This document shows, in pieces, positions 33,543-34,708 of a stretch of 34,708 nucleotides of DNA. Both the position numbers and the translations under genes were made by a program. Every line of letters begins with the position of its first letter. The stretch's first letter is position 1. The notes beneath the pieces were generated by a model. The model did not search any database, was not told the DNA's origin, and saw only the letters and a list, made by a program, of their open reading frames with translations. Source of the stretch: Solirubrobacteraceae bacterium (GTDB lineage Bacteria > Actinomycetota > Thermoleophilia > Solirubrobacterales > Solirubrobacteraceae); NCBI GenBank assembly GCA_016463765.1, contig JAEMQS010000035.1:1-34708 (forward strand), given 5' to 3'.

Positions 33543-34708
33543 GTGCCCGACATCGTGATGCCCCGGCTCTCGGATTCCATGGAGGAAGGGACGATCCTCC
33601 GCTGGCTGAAGAGCGCGGGCGACCAGGTCTCACGCGGGGAGGAACTCGCCGAGATCGAGACGGACAAGGCGACGATGACCTACGAGGCCGACGCCGACGG
33701 CGTCCTCGAGATTGTCGCTGAGGAGGGCGCGACCCTCCCGATCGGCGACGTCATCGCCCGCCTGGTCGGCGAGGGCGAGGAACCGGGCGGGAACGGTGCC
33801 GCGCCGGCAGCGGCTGCGCCCGAGGAGCCCGCCCCTCATGAAGGCCGGGAGGGCGAGACCGGCGGGCACCCCGCGGCGCCCCCGGCGGTGGCCGACCACG
33901 AGCCTGCCGACGGCGCCGCCCCGGCGCCGAGCGCGGCACCCGGCAGCGGGGACCGCGAGACGCTCGCCGCGAGCGGACCCGCACCCGCCGCCCCGACCGG
34001 TGCGGACGGGGAGCGGATCAAGGTCTCACCCGTCGCGCGGCGCGTGGCCCAGGACCGCGGCGTGGACCTGCGCGGCGTGACGGGCAGCGGCCCGGGTGGC
34101 CGGATCGTGCGCGCCGATGTGGAGTCCGCCGAGTCCGCCCCGGCTGCGGCGGCGCCGCGCGCCGCTGCGGCACCGGCCCCGCCGGCGGGCACCGTCTCCG
34201 AGCGCGGCACGAACCGCGGCGACGTGACCACCACCGAACCGTCACGCACGCAGCAGGTCATCGCGCGGCGGATGGCGGAGTCGCGGGCGACGATCCCGAG
34301 CTTCGAGGTCACCACCGAGGTCGACATGAGCGCCGCGGTCGCGCTGCGCGCGCAGCTGAAGTCGATCGCGGGCGACGCTCCGCCGCCGTCCTACAACGAC
34401 ATGGTCGTCAAGGCCTGCGCGCTGGCGCTGCGCGAGCACCCGCGGGTCAACGGCGCCTACAAGGACGGCGCGTTCGAGTCCTACGGCCGGGTGAACGTCG
34501 GCATCGCCGTGGCCGCGTCCGAAGCGCTCGTCGTCCCGGTGATCTTCGACGCCGACGTCAAGGGCCTCGGCCAGATCGGCCGGGACGCGCGGGAGCTTGC
34601 GGGCAAGGTCCGCGAGAACACCATCACCCCGCCCGAGCTCTCCGGCGGCACGTTCACCGTCAGCAACCTCGGGATGTACGGGGTCGCGCACTTCACCGCG
34701 GTCATCAA
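33543..34708 (+). CDS. pdhC: Dihydrolipoyl acyltransferase (E2), 3' end cut by window
   Basis: At least 388 residues, open at the right window edge. An N-terminal lipoyl domain (about 1-78) has the lipoylated lysine K42 in EIETDKATM. A long Ala/Pro-rich linker follows (about 80-155), then the peripheral subunit-binding domain (KVSPVARRVAQDRGVDLRGVTGSGPGGRIVRADV, about 158-195), a second linker, and the start of the catalytic domain (SRTQQVIARRMAESRATIPSFEVTTEVDM ... NVGIAVAASEALVVPVIFDAD ... GGTFTVSNLGMYG). The terminal HxxxDG active site lies beyond the window. Only one lipoyl domain. E1 and E3 genes are 8-14 kb upstream; the substrate could also be another 2-oxoacid. Confidence 0.93.
   Translation, partial: MPDIVMPRLSDSMEEGTILRWLKSAGDQVSRGEELAEIETDKATMTYEADADGVLEIVAEEGATLPIGDVIARLVGEGEEPGGNGAAPAAAAPEEPAPHEGREGETGGHPAAPPAVADHEPADGAAPAPSAAPGSGDRETLAASGPAPAAPTGADGERIKVSPVARRVAQDRGVDLRGVTGSGPGGRIVRADVESAESAPAAAAPRAAAAPAPPAGTVSERGTNRGDVTTTEPSRTQQVIARRMAESRATIPSFEVTTEVDMSAAVALRAQLKSIAGDAPPPSYNDMVVKACALALREHPRVNGAYKDGAFESYGRVNVGIAVAASEALVVPVIFDADVKGLGQIGRDARELAGKVRENTITPPELSGGTFTVSNLGMYGVAHFTAVI

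Overview
The window is about 35 kb of very GC-rich bacterial DNA (third codon positions are almost always G or C) with a chromosomal, mostly housekeeping gene content. The style points to a high-GC actinobacterium, most likely of the Solirubrobacterales/Thermoleophilia type: GTG and TTG starts are common, secreted collagen-like and 48-residue propeller-repeat proteins are present, and many genes appear leaderless. This placement is inferred from gene style; no rRNA or other marker gene is present. I see no insertion sequence, CRISPR array, tRNA or rRNA.

Layout. 1-2.4 kb: a uracil-DNA-glycosylase-fold protein with altered catalytic motifs, then a secreted PKD-domain protein. 2.4-4.1 kb: a secreted collagen-like protein with a possible tail-tube-like C-terminus, and a 59-residue zinc-ribbon-like protein. 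4.1-6.2 kb: a two-gene Nat-type ABC exporter. 6.2-9.9 kb: a PIG3-type quinone oxidoreductase, YceH (DUF480) with a coupled lipoprotein, and a TrmA/RlmD-type RNA methyltransferase lacking the usual Fe-S cysteine cluster. 9.9-13.6 kb: a secreted propeller-repeat protein, argF with a small downstream gene, and a divergent endonuclease/phosphatase-fold gene. 13.6-15.1 kb: a cupredoxin lipoprotein facing a secreted esterase across a strong hairpin.

15.1-18.5 kb is the thiamine region. thiO-thiS-thiG and a SnoaL-like gene form a chain of ATGA/GTGA overlaps behind a clear TPP riboswitch. thiE diverges from them, and a 55-nt near-perfect palindrome lies between the two promoter regions. 18.5-26.7 kb: a membrane protein, dihydrolipoamide dehydrogenase, an HCCA-isomerase/DsbA-like protein, a membrane-bound PAS-GGDEF-EAL protein, an SRPBCC protein, E1-alpha and E1-beta of a 2-oxoacid dehydrogenase, and a coupled DUF418 membrane protein. 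26.7-30.4 kb: an HxlR regulator divergent from a SAM methyltransferase, a secretory lipase and a TetR regulator. 30.5-34.7 kb: a soluble triple-PAS-GGDEF-EAL protein, a small secreted protein, and the 5' part of the E2 lipoyl acyltransferase, cut by the window end.

The central genes fit together. The thi genes make thiamine phosphate, whose diphosphate is the cofactor of E1, while E1, E2 and E3 of the same complex are spread over 15 kb instead of forming one operon. The most notable non-coding signals are the thi palindrome plus TPP riboswitch, and a recurring TANNNT box 6-10 nt before the start codon of about a dozen genes that mostly lack a Shine-Dalgarno sequence, which suggests widespread leaderless transcription.
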